64,000 nt of DNA from Frankiaceae bacterium (GTDB lineage Bacteria > Actinomycetota > Actinomycetes > BP-191): positions 42,204 through 106,203 of the forward strand of contig JAVEEC010000012.1 of NCBI GenBank assembly GCA_030840645.1, written 5' to 3'. Within the stretch, counting starts at the first letter, position 1; each line of letters starts with the position of its first letter. This document shows, piece by piece, positions 8,805-16,278 of this stretch. The translations under genes were made by a program, and so were the position numbers. Under the pieces are notes generated by a model. That model made no database searches. It saw only the letters and a list, made by a program, of their open reading frames with translations, and was not told the DNA's origin.

Positions 8805-9521
8805 ATGACGGGTGCGGGCGCGGCCACGAAGCCGGAGGCGAGGCTGCTCGTCGTCGACGACGAGCCGAACATCCGCGAGCTGCTTTCCGCGAGCCTGCGC
8901 TTCGCGGGGTTCGAGGTCACGACCGCCGCCGACGGCGCCGAGGCGATGACCGCGGCCCGCGCGAGCCGGCCCGACCTGCTCGTCCTCGACGTGATGATGC
9001 CGGGCGTGGACGGCTTCGAGGTCGTCCGCCGGCTGCGCGGCGAGGGGCTGCAGTGCCCGGTGCTGTTCCTCACCGCGCGCGACTCGACCGACGACAAGGT
9101 CACCGGCCTGACCCTCGGCGGCGACGACTACGTGACCAAGCCGTTCAGCCTCGAGGAGGTCATCGCGCGGATCCGCGCCATCCTGCGTCGCCACAGCGGC
9201 GCGAACGCCGCCGACCCGGCGCGGCTGGCGTTCGCCGACCTGGAGCTGGACGACGACACCCACGAGGTCTGGAAGGACGGCGTGCTGGTCGCCCTGTCGC
9301 CGACGGAGTTCAAGCTGCTGCGGTACTTCATGCAGAACGCGGGGCGGGTCCTGTCCAAGGCGCAGATCCTCGACCACGTCTGGAACTACGACTTCGGCGG
9401 CGAGGCGAACGTTGTCGAGTCGTACGTCTCCTACCTGCGGCGCAAGATCGACACGACCGAGCCCCGGCTGCTCCAGACGCTGCGCGGCGTCGGCTACACC
9501 CTGCGGCTGCCACGGACGTGA
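8805..9521 (+). CDS. OmpR-family response regulator (TrcR/TcrX/PrrA-like)
   Basis: The receiver domain has DDEP at 18-21, phospho-acceptor Asp62 in LLVLDVMMPGVDGF and the conserved Lys in VTKPFSLEE. A C-terminal winged helix has LSPTEFKLLRYFM and ends GVGYTLRLPR. I chose the ATG at 8805 (238 residues) because GAGGA lies 6 bases before it; an in-frame ATG at 8769 would add 12 residues but lacks a clear ribosome site. The stop overlaps the kinase GTG start by 4 bases. It probably controls itself and the upstream Usp-like gene through the shared 20-base site. The subfamily label is inferred from general resemblance. Confidence 0.94.
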   Translation: MTGAGAATKPEARLLVVDDEPNIRELLSASLRFAGFEVTTAADGAEAMTAARASRPDLLVLDVMMPGVDGFEVVRRLRGEGLQCPVLFLTARDSTDDKVTGLTLGGDDYVTKPFSLEEVIARIRAILRRHSGANAADPARLAFADLELDDDTHEVWKDGVLVALSPTEFKLLRYFMQNAGRVLSKAQILDHVWNYDFGGEANVVESYVSYLRRKIDTTEPRLLQTLRGVGYTLRLPRT

Positions 9522-10936
9522 CCGCCGTCTGGTCGCGGACACCGTTGCGACTCAAGCTGGTCGCGACGCTGGTCGCGCTCGTCACCGCGGCGCTCGGCGT
9601 CGCGGGTTTCGCGACGGCGGCGGCGTTGCGCAGCTACCTGTTCCAGCGGGTCGACAGCCAGCTCGCCGGGACGGCCCACTTCTACGAGGAGGACCACGAC
9701 CGCGGCCCGGACCGCGGCGGTGGCGGCGGCCCGCCGTCGCAGTACTACCACCGGCTCACCGACAGCACCGGTGCTGTCGAGGAGGTGAGCCAGCTCGCGG
9801 CCGGCCAGGCCGGCCCGCGACTGCCCGCGATCTCGCCGGACGACGACCGGCTCCAACGCGCGTTCACCGTCGGCTCGACGGCGGGCGACGCCAAGTGGCG
9901 GGTGCTCGCCGTGTCGCGTCCCGGCGGTGGCGTCGCGACGGTCGCTCGTGACGTCACCGACGAGACGAACACCGTCAACCGGCTCGTCTCCGTCGAGGTC
10001 GTCATCGGGCTCACCGTCGTGCTGCTGCTCGGCGGCATCGGCTCCGTCCTCGTCCGCCGCAACCTGCGCCCGCTCGTCGAGGTCGAGACCACCGCCGCCG
10101 CGATCGCGGCCGGCGACCTGTCACGCCGGGTGCCCGAGAGCGACGAACGCACCGAGGTCGGCCGGCTCGCCGCCGCGCTGAACACCATGCTGCACCAGAT
10201 CGAGTCGGCGTTTCGCGTGCGCGAGGCGTCGGAGGTCGCGGCCAGGAAGTCCGAGGAACGGATGCGGCGGTTCGTCACCGACGCGAGTCACGAGCTGCGG
10301 ACGCCGTTGACGTCGATCCGCGGCTTCGCCGAGCTGTACCGGCAGGGCGCTGCCTCCTCGCCCGACGACCTGGCGCGGCTGATGCGGCGGATCGAGGACG
10401 AGGGCGCGCGGATGGGCCTGCTCGTCGACGACCTGCTGCTGCTCGCGCGGCTCGACCAGGAGCGGCCGCTCGCGCGCGACGTCGTGGACCTCGTACCCAT
10501 CGCCGTCGACGCCGTCCATGACGCGCGCGCTGTCGACCCGGCGCGGCCGGTGACGCTGGACGTGCCGGGCGGCGTGGCGTTCGTCGTCGTCGGCGATGAG
10601 TACCGGCTGCGCCAGGTGCTCGGCAACCTCGTCGGGAACGCGTTGAAGCACACGCCAGCGGGCACGCCGGTGCGCGTCGGGCTGTCGTTGCGCGACGGCG
10701 CGACGGCCGTTCTCGAGGTCGCCGACGAGGGGCCTGGCCTGGCCGGCGCGGACGCGGAACGCGTCTTCGAACGCTTCTACCGCGCGGACCCCTCGCGCGT
10801 CCGGACCGAGGGCGGCGCGGGCCTCGGGCTCGCGATCGTCGCCGCCCTCGCCGCCGCGCACGGCGGCAGCGTCGAGGTCGAGACGTCGCCGGGGGAGGGC
10901 GCGACGTTCCGCGTGGTGTTGCCGCTGGCGCCGTAG
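9518..10936 (+). CDS. sensor histidine kinase, partner of the preceding regulator
   Basis: The GTG at 9518 overlaps the regulator stop (GTGA) and gives a 472-residue kinase. Membrane segments at about 14-35 and 160-180 flank a sensor loop with a charged Asp/Gly-rich stretch near 58-73. HAMP follows (about 180-233). The H-box [14 protein letters not shown] places His258; the N-box has Asn370 and Asn374; G1 is DEGPGLAG and G2 GAGLGLAI. All boxes are intact. The gene ends 2 bases before a strong inverted repeat that probably terminates the operon. Confidence 0.94.
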   Translation: MTAVWSRTPLRLKLVATLVALVTAALGVAGFATAAALRSYLFQRVDSQLAGTAHFYEEDHDRGPDRGGGGGPPSQYYHRLTDSTGAVEEVSQLAAGQAGPRLPAISPDDDRLQRAFTVGSTAGDAKWRVLAVSRPGGGVATVARDVTDETNTVNRLVSVEVVIGLTVVLLLGGIGSVLVRRNLRPLVEVETTAAAIAAGDLSRRVPESDERTEVGRLAAALNTMLHQIESAFRVREASEVAARKSEERMRRFVTDASHELRTPLTSIRGFAELYRQGAASSPDDLARLMRRIEDEGARMGLLVDDLLLLARLDQERPLARDVVDLVPIAVDAVHDARAVDPARPVTLDVPGGVAFVVVGDEYRLRQVLGNLVGNALKHTPAGTPVRVGLSLRDGATAVLEVADEGPGLAGADAERVFERFYRADPSRVRTEGGAGLGLAIVAALAAAHGGSVEVETSPGEGATFRVVLPLAP

Positions 10937-10937
10937 C

Positions 10938-10974
10938 GGGTCGGTGTGCCGAGCAGAGCCCGGCACACCGACCC
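10938..10974. terminator. bidirectional terminator-like hairpin
   Basis: A perfect 14-base stem (GGGTCGGTGTGCCG at 10938-10951 pairing with 10961-10974) encloses a 9-base loop. It lies between the kinase gene and the convergent gene at 10981. There is no T-tract on either side, as is common in actinobacteria. Confidence 0.75.
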
Positions 10975-10980
10975 AACCGG

Positions 10981-11391
10981 CTAGCCGGAGACGCAGGCGC
11001 TGGCGACCGGATGCGAGTCGACCGTGAGCTGGCTCTCGGCCTCGACGCAGACCTGGATGCCCGCGACCGGGATCGTGCCGTTGCGCTCGTTGACGATCGT
11101 GACGACCGCGCCCGAGCTGGTTCGCTCGGTGTCGACGTACGTCGTGCCGTTCTTCGTCACCGTGCAGCGCACGCGGGTCCAGATCGCCGCCGGGGAGACG
11201 GCGACGGCGGAGACGTTCGTGGGGCCGTAGTCGGCGGTCCAGCGGTCGGCCACGATGGTGCAGGCCGCGGTGAGGCCGGCACCGCTGCGGGCGGTGACCG
11301 CGTAGACGATGCCGTTGCTGACCTGAGCCGAGGCGAACGCCGGGGTCGCGGTGGTGGCGGCGAGGGCCAGGGCGAGCAGGGTGCGCTTCAT
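10981..11391 (-). CDS. small secreted protein of unknown function
   Basis: The start is set at the ATG whose complement is 11389-11391 because AGGGAG precedes it and it yields a classic signal peptide (MKRTLLALALAATTATPAFA). The 136-residue precursor gives a mature protein of about 113 residues, predicted mainly beta, with four cysteines (in ACTIV, VRCTV, QVCVE and SACVSG) that could form two disulfides. I do not recognise the family. It is convergent with the kinase operon and separated from it by a terminator hairpin. Nothing in the context assigns a role beyond secretion. Confidence 0.7.
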   Translation of the reverse strand: MKRTLLALALAATTATPAFASAQVSNGIVYAVTARSGAGLTAACTIVADRWTADYGPTNVSAVAVSPAAIWTRVRCTVTKNGTTYVDTERTSSGAVVTIVNERNGTIPVAGIQVCVEAESQLTVDSHPVASACVSG

Positions 11392-11479
11392 GCGGGGGGT
11401 CTCCCTGAGGGTGGGGGCAGGCTGTCCGCGGTCGCTTCGCCACGAAGCGACCGCAGACCTGCTCGCGCCCACCGGCACG

Positions 11480-12025
11480 TTAGCCCGACGTCGTCGTCGC
11501 CGCGCGCTCGCCCTGCCGCTGCTCGTCCGGGTAGGGCGTACCCTCCGGCAGCTCGGCGGCGTGACCGTTGCCGACGGGGATGCGTTGGCGCCTGCTGGTC
11601 GCGGTCTTCGGCAGCGTGAGCCGTACCACGCCGTCCTCGACGTCGGCCTGGCAGGACTTCGCGTCGACCTCACCCGGCAGCGTCACCCGGTAGTCGAACC
11701 GGCCGGAACGGCGGGCGCGGCGGCGCAGGATGCCGGTGCGCTCGCGCTCGCGAAGCTCGCCGACGATGCGCAGCTCGCGGCCCTGCACGTCGATCGTGAT
11801 GTCGTCGGCCTTCACGCCGGGCAGGTCGGCCTCGACGATGTAGGCGTCCTCGGTCTCCTCGATGTCGACCGGTAGCGACCAGTCGTCGACGATGATGCGC
11901 GCGACGTCCGGGAACGCGCTCGTCAGCAGCCGGCTCATGCCGTCGTACAGCACCTCGACGTCCTGGAACGGGTCTCGGCCCCGTGGCTGGCGCATCAGGG
12001 CGCCGCGGTTCTCGGATCGTGCCAT
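11480..12025 (-). CDS. hsp20: Hsp20/alpha-crystallin small heat-shock protein
   Basis: The ATG at 12025 is preceded by AGAGGAG and gives 181 residues. The alpha-crystallin domain spans about 55-150: EDAYIVEADLPGVKADDI, a beta sandwich, and GRFDYRVTLPGEV. The C-terminal extension is hydrophilic. Small heat-shock proteins are ATP-independent holdases that keep unfolding proteins soluble. The gene diverges from a small conserved protein, and the 119-base gap contains mirror-image promoter elements matching a SigB-like pattern, so stress induction is likely. The HspR/HAIR inverted repeat that often controls actinobacterial hsp20 genes is not seen. Confidence 0.93.
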   Translation of the reverse strand: MARSENRGALMRQPRGRDPFQDVEVLYDGMSRLLTSAFPDVARIIVDDWSLPVDIEETEDAYIVEADLPGVKADDITIDVQGRELRIVGELRERERTGILRRRARRSGRFDYRVTLPGEVDAKSCQADVEDGVVRLTLPKTATSRRQRIPVGNGHAAELPEGTPYPDEQRQGERAATTTSG

Positions 12026-12060
12026 GGCGTTCACTCCTCTGTTCGTCGCTCGTGACGGGC

Positions 12061-12115
12061 CACCGCTACCCCTGCGCCGCTGGGTGAATCGCTCTCCGGA
12101 GCGGGGGTAGTGGTG
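12061..12115. promoter_or_regulatory. back-to-back SigB-like promoters of hsp20 and the DUF6582-like gene
   Basis: Rightward: GAAT (12086-12089), 15 bases, GGGTAG (12105-12110), then 34 bases to the ATG at 12145. Leftward: GATT (12090-12087), 15 bases, GGGTAG (12071-12066), then 40 bases to the hsp20 ATG. Both fit GNNT-N14-16-GGGTA, the pattern described for Streptomyces SigB-type stress sigma factors. The two -35 elements overlap in GAATC. The outer 12 bases form an inverted repeat with one mismatch. Confidence 0.6.
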
Positions 12116-12144
12116 AGCCAGGTGGCGAGTGAGAGGAGCGGGCG

Positions 12145-12396
12145 ATGGCCCTGAGCACTGCGGAGAAGAACCGTCTGCCGGACAGCGCGTTCGCGTTCCC
12201 GAAGGAACGAAAGGAGCCGCTCGTCGACGCCGATCACGTCCGCAACGCGATCGCCCGCTTCGACCAGGTGGATGGCGTGACCGACGAGGAACGCGACGAG
12301 GCGTGGCGGCGGATCCGGCGCGCGGCGAAGAAGTTCGGCGTCCACGTGTCGGAGCGGGACTGGCGCGAGCTGTTCGAGGACGGCAAGCGCCGCTGA
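12145..12396 (+). CDS. small conserved protein, DUF6582-like
   Basis: This 83-residue charged protein starts at an ATG preceded by GAGAGGAGCGGGCG. The segment LPDSAFAFPKERK followed by DADHVRNAIARFDQV, then a helix with AWRRIRRAAKKFGV, matches my recollection of the DUF6582 family. Members are small actinobacterial proteins, also seen as domains in phage-related proteins. No enzymatic motif is evident. It shares a divergent, stress-type promoter region with hsp20, so a stress function is inferred. No other gene follows before tRNA-Ser. Confidence 0.8.
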   Translation: MALSTAEKNRLPDSAFAFPKERKEPLVDADHVRNAIARFDQVDGVTDEERDEAWRRIRRAAKKFGVHVSERDWRELFEDGKRR

Positions 12397-12433
12397 CCGT
12401 CTCGGGCCGCCGACCTGCGATCATGCGAGTCCT

Positions 12434-12520
12434 GGAGGGCTCGCCTAGTGGCCGATGGCGGCGGTCTTGAAAACCGCTACAGGTTCACCCCTGTCGAGGG
12501 TTCGAATCCCTCGCCCTCCG
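12434..12520 (+). tRNA. tRNA-Ser (anticodon TGA)
   Basis: The acceptor stem GGAGGGC (12434-12440) pairs perfectly with GCCCTCC (12513-12519), discriminator G12520. The anticodon stem GCGGT/ACCGC holds loop CTTGAAA, giving anticodon TGA at 12468-12470. A long variable arm and the T-arm GAGGGTTCGAATCCCTC fit a class II tRNA of 87 bases. No CCA is encoded. Confidence 0.97.
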
Positions 12521-12662
12521 CTCTGACCTGCGGCTTTGCGTTCTTGGCTCGCTCGCAGGCGCCTCGACCGGGTTCCGCTTCCCGAGTCGTCTAGTCGGAT
12601 GCGAGAGAGCAGGTAATGACCGTTCTCCATACCGGACGCGGCCAGCGGCAGAAGCGGATGCC

Positions 12663-13193
12663 TCAGGTCAGTAGCGCTCGGATGTCGACGAGGGTCGTCT
12701 CCAGGCTGTCCGAGGCAATCCACTTCGCGTTTGGTCGAACGGCTCGAAGGGCTTGGATCGATGCGACCAAGCCTTCCGCGTCCGTCGGCCCAACGAGTGT
12801 GTTGTTGATTACGTGCTCCGGCCGCGTTGAGATCTCCGATCTTCGGGCGAGCCGGGTGGCCAGGGCGGGAGCGTCGAGCTCCATGATGACCTCAACGAAG
12901 GTCGCTCCCGAACGTGTGGCCAGGGCTTCGAGTTCCTCGATGAAGTCGGGGCGCGCGAGGTACTGCCCGAGCACCACGTCGGAGCCTTGGGATAGGAGTC
13001 GGGTGATCTCGGCGGCAGCCACGCGACGCGCCTCCAAACCCGCCTCTTGCGGATCGGTGGTCCAGCTCGGCAGTGCATGCTTGATCGCATCAAGGTCCAG
13101 CACTGACATGTGGGGAACCGACTGAGCGAGGGCGGCCGCAGCCGTGGACTTCCCGACGCCCGGAGCGCCGTTGAGAAGTACCAAGTGGCTCAC
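12663..13193 (-). CDS. P-loop AAA-type small kinase
   Basis: The 176-residue protein from the GTG at 13193 begins SHLVLLNGAPGVGKST, a Walker A motif right at the N-terminus as in nucleoside-, shikimate- and zeta-toxin-like kinases. A later strand (DVVLGQY) and an arginine-rich segment (RLARRSEISTRP) resemble the lid of such enzymes. The substrate cannot be deduced. An upstream in-frame start at 13223 would add ten residues. Base composition is visibly less GC-rich than the neighbours (codons such as TTG, GTA, TCA), and the gene follows a tRNA-Ser gene. Acquisition by transfer is possible. It appears monocistronic. Confidence 0.75.
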   Translation of the reverse strand: MSHLVLLNGAPGVGKSTAAAALAQSVPHMSVLDLDAIKHALPSWTTDPQEAGLEARRVAAAEITRLLSQGSDVVLGQYLARPDFIEELEALATRSGATFVEVIMELDAPALATRLARRSEISTRPEHVINNTLVGPTDAEGLVASIQALRAVRPNAKWIASDSLETTLVDIRALLT

Positions 13194-13427
13194 AATCGGA
13201 CCGTACCCACACTCTCTCGGCACGTCTGCAACTCAGTACGCCCCCGCCCAGTCCGCGGCAGATCCGGGCGTCTCGGCGACCCGGCCGCAGGTCCTGTGCC
13301 CGATACAGGGCATCGTGCAGCTCGTCGCCGATGCCCTGGGGTCGCTCTTGTCGAGGTCCGCGGAAGCGCGGAGCAGCCGTTCGAACTTGGGACTGCAATC
13401 ACGTCGGACATGCTGCAAACCGTCGCG

Positions 13428-14111
13428 CTACACGGTACGGAGCGCCACCGGGAACGGGGTCGCGGTCTGCCCGAGCACGCCTTCGATCGTCGGCCCCTCG
13501 TCCGTGCACGCGCCGATGCAGACGCGGCTCTCGATGCCGAGGGCCTTTCCGGTCGGGATGTGCACGAGCGGGCCGCCGGAGTCACCGAAGTCCATGGCCC
13601 CGGCGAACCGCCACACCGTGGCGGTGTCGGAGACGAGGACTCCCTTGCGCTGCTCCTGCGTCGGCTTGGTGAAGCTGAACGACGTGCCGTACCCCGACTG
13701 CTGGATCTGGTCACCCGCCGTGGTCTGCGTCGAGACGGTCGAGCCGGTCGGGTACTGCGGCCACCCCTTAACCGCGGGGCTGACCGCGAACCCGGCCCGG
13801 ACCTGGATGAACGCGAAGTCCGTCCCCGTGCTCGCCGCGTTGCCGATGTATGCGACGTCGCCGAACGCCTGGTTGGCGCCGTTGAAGACGTCCTGGCCGA
13901 TCGAGCTGACGCAGTGCGCGGCGGTCGCGAAGTAGACCTTGCCCGCGTTGGCCCCGATGCCGTCGAAGAGGAAGTTCAGCGTGCAGCCGCCGGTGCTGGT
14001 GGAGATGACGTCGCCGGGCTGCATGACGCCGCCGGCTGCGTGCGCGGGCGCTGGCAGCAACGGCAGTACGCCGCCGACGAGCGCCGCGACGAGAGCGAGC
14101 CTGGCCCGCAT
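13428..14111 (-). CDS. secreted trypsin-like serine protease (S1 fold), copy 1
   Basis: The 227-residue precursor has a signal peptide ending about APAHA (residue 25). The chymotrypsin-fold triad is clear: His66 in ATAAHC, Asp98 in GTDFAFI and Ser178 in FGDSGGP. Cysteines at 43 and 67 and a later pair in RVCIGAC suggest disulfides. The ATG overlaps the upstream protease stop by one base (TGATG), so the two proteases are translationally coupled. The product is paralogous to the copy upstream with identical motif order. It is probably an extracellular protease acting on environmental protein. Confidence 0.9.
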   Translation of the reverse strand: MRARLALVAALVGGVLPLLPAPAHAAGGVMQPGDVISTSTGGCTLNFLFDGIGANAGKVYFATAAHCVSSIGQDVFNGANQAFGDVAYIGNAASTGTDFAFIQVRAGFAVSPAVKGWPQYPTGSTVSTQTTAGDQIQQSGYGTSFSFTKPTQEQRKGVLVSDTATVWRFAGAMDFGDSGGPLVHIPTGKALGIESRVCIGACTDEGPTIEGVLGQTATPFPVALRTV

Positions 14112-14797
14112 CAGACGGTCCGCAGGGTCACGGTGAAGCCGCGGCCGGCGGCCAGCGCCAGCAGGCCCTGGACGGTCGGGCCGGTCTCCGTGCACGCGCC
14201 GGTGCAGAGTCGGCTGACGATGCCGAGGGCCTTGCCCGTCGCGACGTGCACGAGCGGGCCGCCGGAGTCACCGAAGTCGATCGGGCCCGCGACGTTGTGC
14301 GTCGAGGCGTTGTCGCTCGTGAGGACCGCTTCGCGGTTCTCCTCGGTGAGGGTGCTGAAGTCGAAGCCCAGGCCGTAGCCGGAGATCTGGACCAGGTCGC
14401 CCGCGGCCGTCTCGGTCGAGGTCGTGACGCCGGTCGGCATGTTCGGGTGGCCCTTCACGGCTGCGCGGACCCGGCTCACGTGCGCGGCGCGGACCTCGAT
14501 GAACGCGTAGTCGGGCGCAGTGGCGTTGGCGTCGCCGATCAGGGCGACGTCACCCCAGACGACGCCGTTGACGTCGGCGACGTCCTGGCCGACCGAGGTG
14601 ACGCAGTGCGCGGCGGTACCGAGGTACACCTTCCCGGCCAGCGAGCCGGTGCCGTCGTAAACGAAGTTGGTGGTGCAGGCGGCGTTGCCCGCCACCATGT
14701 AGTCGCCGGGCTGGAGGAACCCGTTCGCCGCTGAGGCGGGGGTGCCGGGAATCACGACGGCGGCGGTCACGGCGAGGGTCGCCAGTACGAGCTTCAC
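14111..14797 (-). CDS. secreted trypsin-like serine protease (S1 fold), copy 2
   Basis: The GTG at 14797 is preceded by CCAGGAGAACCTC and gives a 228-residue precursor with a signal peptide (cleavage about ASA, residue 23). The triad is His64 (GTAAHC), Asp96 (APDYAFIEV) and Ser178 (FGDSGGPLVH). Both copies end with TLRTV and carry GPT(I/V)(E/Q)G near the C-terminus, pointing to a recent tandem duplication followed by divergence. It is the first gene of the pair. A conserved hypothetical gene lies 71 bases upstream on the same strand. Confidence 0.9.
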   Translation of the reverse strand: MKLVLATLAVTAAVVIPGTPASAANGFLQPGDYMVAGNAACTTNFVYDGTGSLAGKVYLGTAAHCVTSVGQDVADVNGVVWGDVALIGDANATAPDYAFIEVRAAHVSRVRAAVKGHPNMPTGVTTSTETAAGDLVQISGYGLGFDFSTLTEENREAVLTSDNASTHNVAGPIDFGDSGGPLVHVATGKALGIVSRLCTGACTETGPTVQGLLALAAGRGFTVTLRTV

Positions 14798-14868
14798 GAG
14801 GTTCTCCTGGGTGTCGGGGCTGCCCAGAACGACGCGGCTCGGCCGCAATCCTCGCGCGTGCAGGCGGG

Positions 14869-15345
14869 CTAGTCCTGGCGGCGGCGGCCCAGCAGCTCGC
14901 GGACGTCGGTGTTCAGCAGCTCGGTCAGAGAACGCTGCTTCGGCATCGCGGCGAACGGGTCCGGCCGCGGCGGCGGGGTCATCTCGTCGCGGGGGCAGTT
15001 CTCGAGTGTGAGCCCGGCGTAGCCGAGGGCGTCGTTGCAGATCTTGTCGGTCGTCCAGCCCTGGAGCCGGCCGGCGGCGGTCAGCGTCGCCTTGTAGACG
15101 GTGATCTCGTTGCGCCGCGGGCGGTCGTACACGACGGCGATCGAGCCGACCAGCTCGGCGCTGCCGCGGCTGCCGGACGGGCCGTCCCACGGGCGGTCGT
15201 AGCGCTGCCAGACGCCCGGCGTCGCGTTCCAGAGACCGCGGCGCGACACGTCGAGCTGTTCCAGCGCCGCCACGATCCGGGTCGCCGCCTCGATCGGCAG
15301 CACGGCCGCGGGCCGGATGCTCGCTTCGTGCAGCTGGACGCTCAC
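14869..15345 (-). CDS. conserved hypothetical protein
   Basis: The 158-residue product has no signal peptide or membrane segment. It contains WNATPGVWQRYDRPWDGP, then a beta-rich segment (GSIAVVYDRPRRNEITVYKATLT) and a helical C-terminus ending RELLGRRRQD. Similar unnamed actinobacterial proteins exist to my recollection, but I know no function. It lies between the protease pair and a VOC-family gene on the same strand, with 70-95 base gaps, so each may have its own promoter. Confidence 0.7.
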   Translation of the reverse strand: MSVQLHEASIRPAAVLPIEAATRIVAALEQLDVSRRGLWNATPGVWQRYDRPWDGPSGSRGSAELVGSIAVVYDRPRRNEITVYKATLTAAGRLQGWTTDKICNDALGYAGLTLENCPRDEMTPPPRPDPFAAMPKQRSLTELLNTDVRELLGRRRQD

Positions 15346-15439
15346 TGGTGCTCCATTCGGTCGCCGCGGCCGGTCAGGGGTCTAGTGATCGGCCGTACGG
15401 ACGTACCGTCTGTTGCACCGAATGGGTGACAGCGGCTGC

Positions 15440-15979
15440 TCAGATGCCCGCCTGCGGGTTGCCCGGCGGCTGGGCGCCCGCGTCGCGCTCCTTGATGCGG
15501 GTCACGGCGCTCTCGACCGGCTCGGGGTCGCCCCAGTACGGGACGCGCTCCAGGTCGCGGACCCAGACCGACGCCTCGAGGGCCGCTCCGTTGACCGGGT
15601 CGTCGAAGTAGATCGAGTAGATGATCGTGTGGTCGATGACCGGCGTGACGTCGTACCCGTGCTCGACCAGCCGGGCCCGCAGCGCCAGGAGGTCCTCGAC
15701 CGTGGGGACGTTGAACGACACGTGGTCGAACTCCCGCCCCGGCGCCGGGACGCCCGCGGGTTTCTTCTCGCCCGTGTCGATGCCAGGCCACTCGAAGAAG
15801 GCGAGCGTGTTCGCGTCGCCGATCCGGAAGAAGTAGTGGCGGTAGGGGTAGGGCTCGTTCGGGTCGCCGTTGCCCAGCGTGGCGACCAGTTCCATGCCGA
15901 GCACGTCGTTGTAGAAGCGCACGGTCGCGTCCATGTCGGGCGTGACCATGGCGAGATGGTTGATGCCTGACCAGCGCAT
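15440..15979 (-). CDS. VOC-family (glyoxalase/dioxygenase fold) protein
   Basis: The 179-residue protein starts WSGINHLAMVTPDMDATVRFYNDVLGMELVA in essence: a beta-alpha-beta vicinal-oxygen-chelate module with a potential metal His at residue 8 in NHLAMV. A second module around 85-150 contains FDHVSFNVP (His about 88), and the late ALEASVW supplies a conserved Glu. Such proteins are metal-dependent dioxygenases, glyoxalases or resistance proteins; the substrate is unknown. Between its start and tRNA-Ser lie 97 bases with no other gene. Confidence 0.88.
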   Translation of the reverse strand: MRWSGINHLAMVTPDMDATVRFYNDVLGMELVATLGNGDPNEPYPYRHYFFRIGDANTLAFFEWPGIDTGEKKPAGVPAPGREFDHVSFNVPTVEDLLALRARLVEHGYDVTPVIDHTIIYSIYFDDPVNGAALEASVWVRDLERVPYWGDPEPVESAVTRIKERDAGAQPPGNPQAGI

Positions 15980-16076
15980 GGCGCGTACCTCCTGTGCGGG
16001 CGTCGGATCTGACGCTACGCCGCCGCGGGGCCGCGTGACCTATCATCTGGCGCTGCGGCCGGGCGACCGGGCGCGA

Positions 16077-16166
16077 GGAGGCTTCGCCTAGTCCGGTCTA
16101 TGGCGCCGCACTGCTAATGCGGTTTGGGGTAACCCCCCATCCCGGGTTCAAATCCCGGAGCCTCCG
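16077..16166 (+). tRNA. tRNA-Ser (anticodon GCT)
   Basis: Acceptor GGAGGCT (16077-16083) pairs perfectly with AGCCTCC (16159-16165), discriminator G16166. The anticodon stem CCGCA/TGCGG encloses CTGCTAA, giving anticodon GCT at 16113-16115. A long variable arm (TTGGGGTAACCCCCCAT region) and T-arm CCGGGTTCAAATCCCGG complete a 90-base class II tRNA. CCA is not encoded. Confidence 0.97.
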
Positions 16167-16232
16167 CTCTGACCTGCTACGTCGCGGACGGCGCGGCTAG
16201 TGCTCTGACGTCCCAAGGGGCGCTCGATGACG

Positions 16233-16267
16233 CCCACAGATCGTTGTCAGTGACAACGATCTGTGGG
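16233..16267. promoter_or_regulatory. 35-bp perfect palindromic operator
   Basis: The left arm CCCACAGATCGTTGTCA (16233-16249) and right arm (16251-16267) are exact inverted repeats around a single G at 16250. The centre reads TTGTCAGTGACAA, a typical size for a MarR-family site. It ends 11 bases before the MarR-GNAT start codon, so bound repressor would block initiation: probable autoregulation. Confidence 0.75.
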
Positions 16268-16278
16268 ACCGTCGCGCG

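Noticed and set aside
12616-13125. 169-codon plus-strand frame opposite the P-loop kinase
   Set aside because: It is Ser/Arg-rich and antisense to a protein with a clear Walker A motif.
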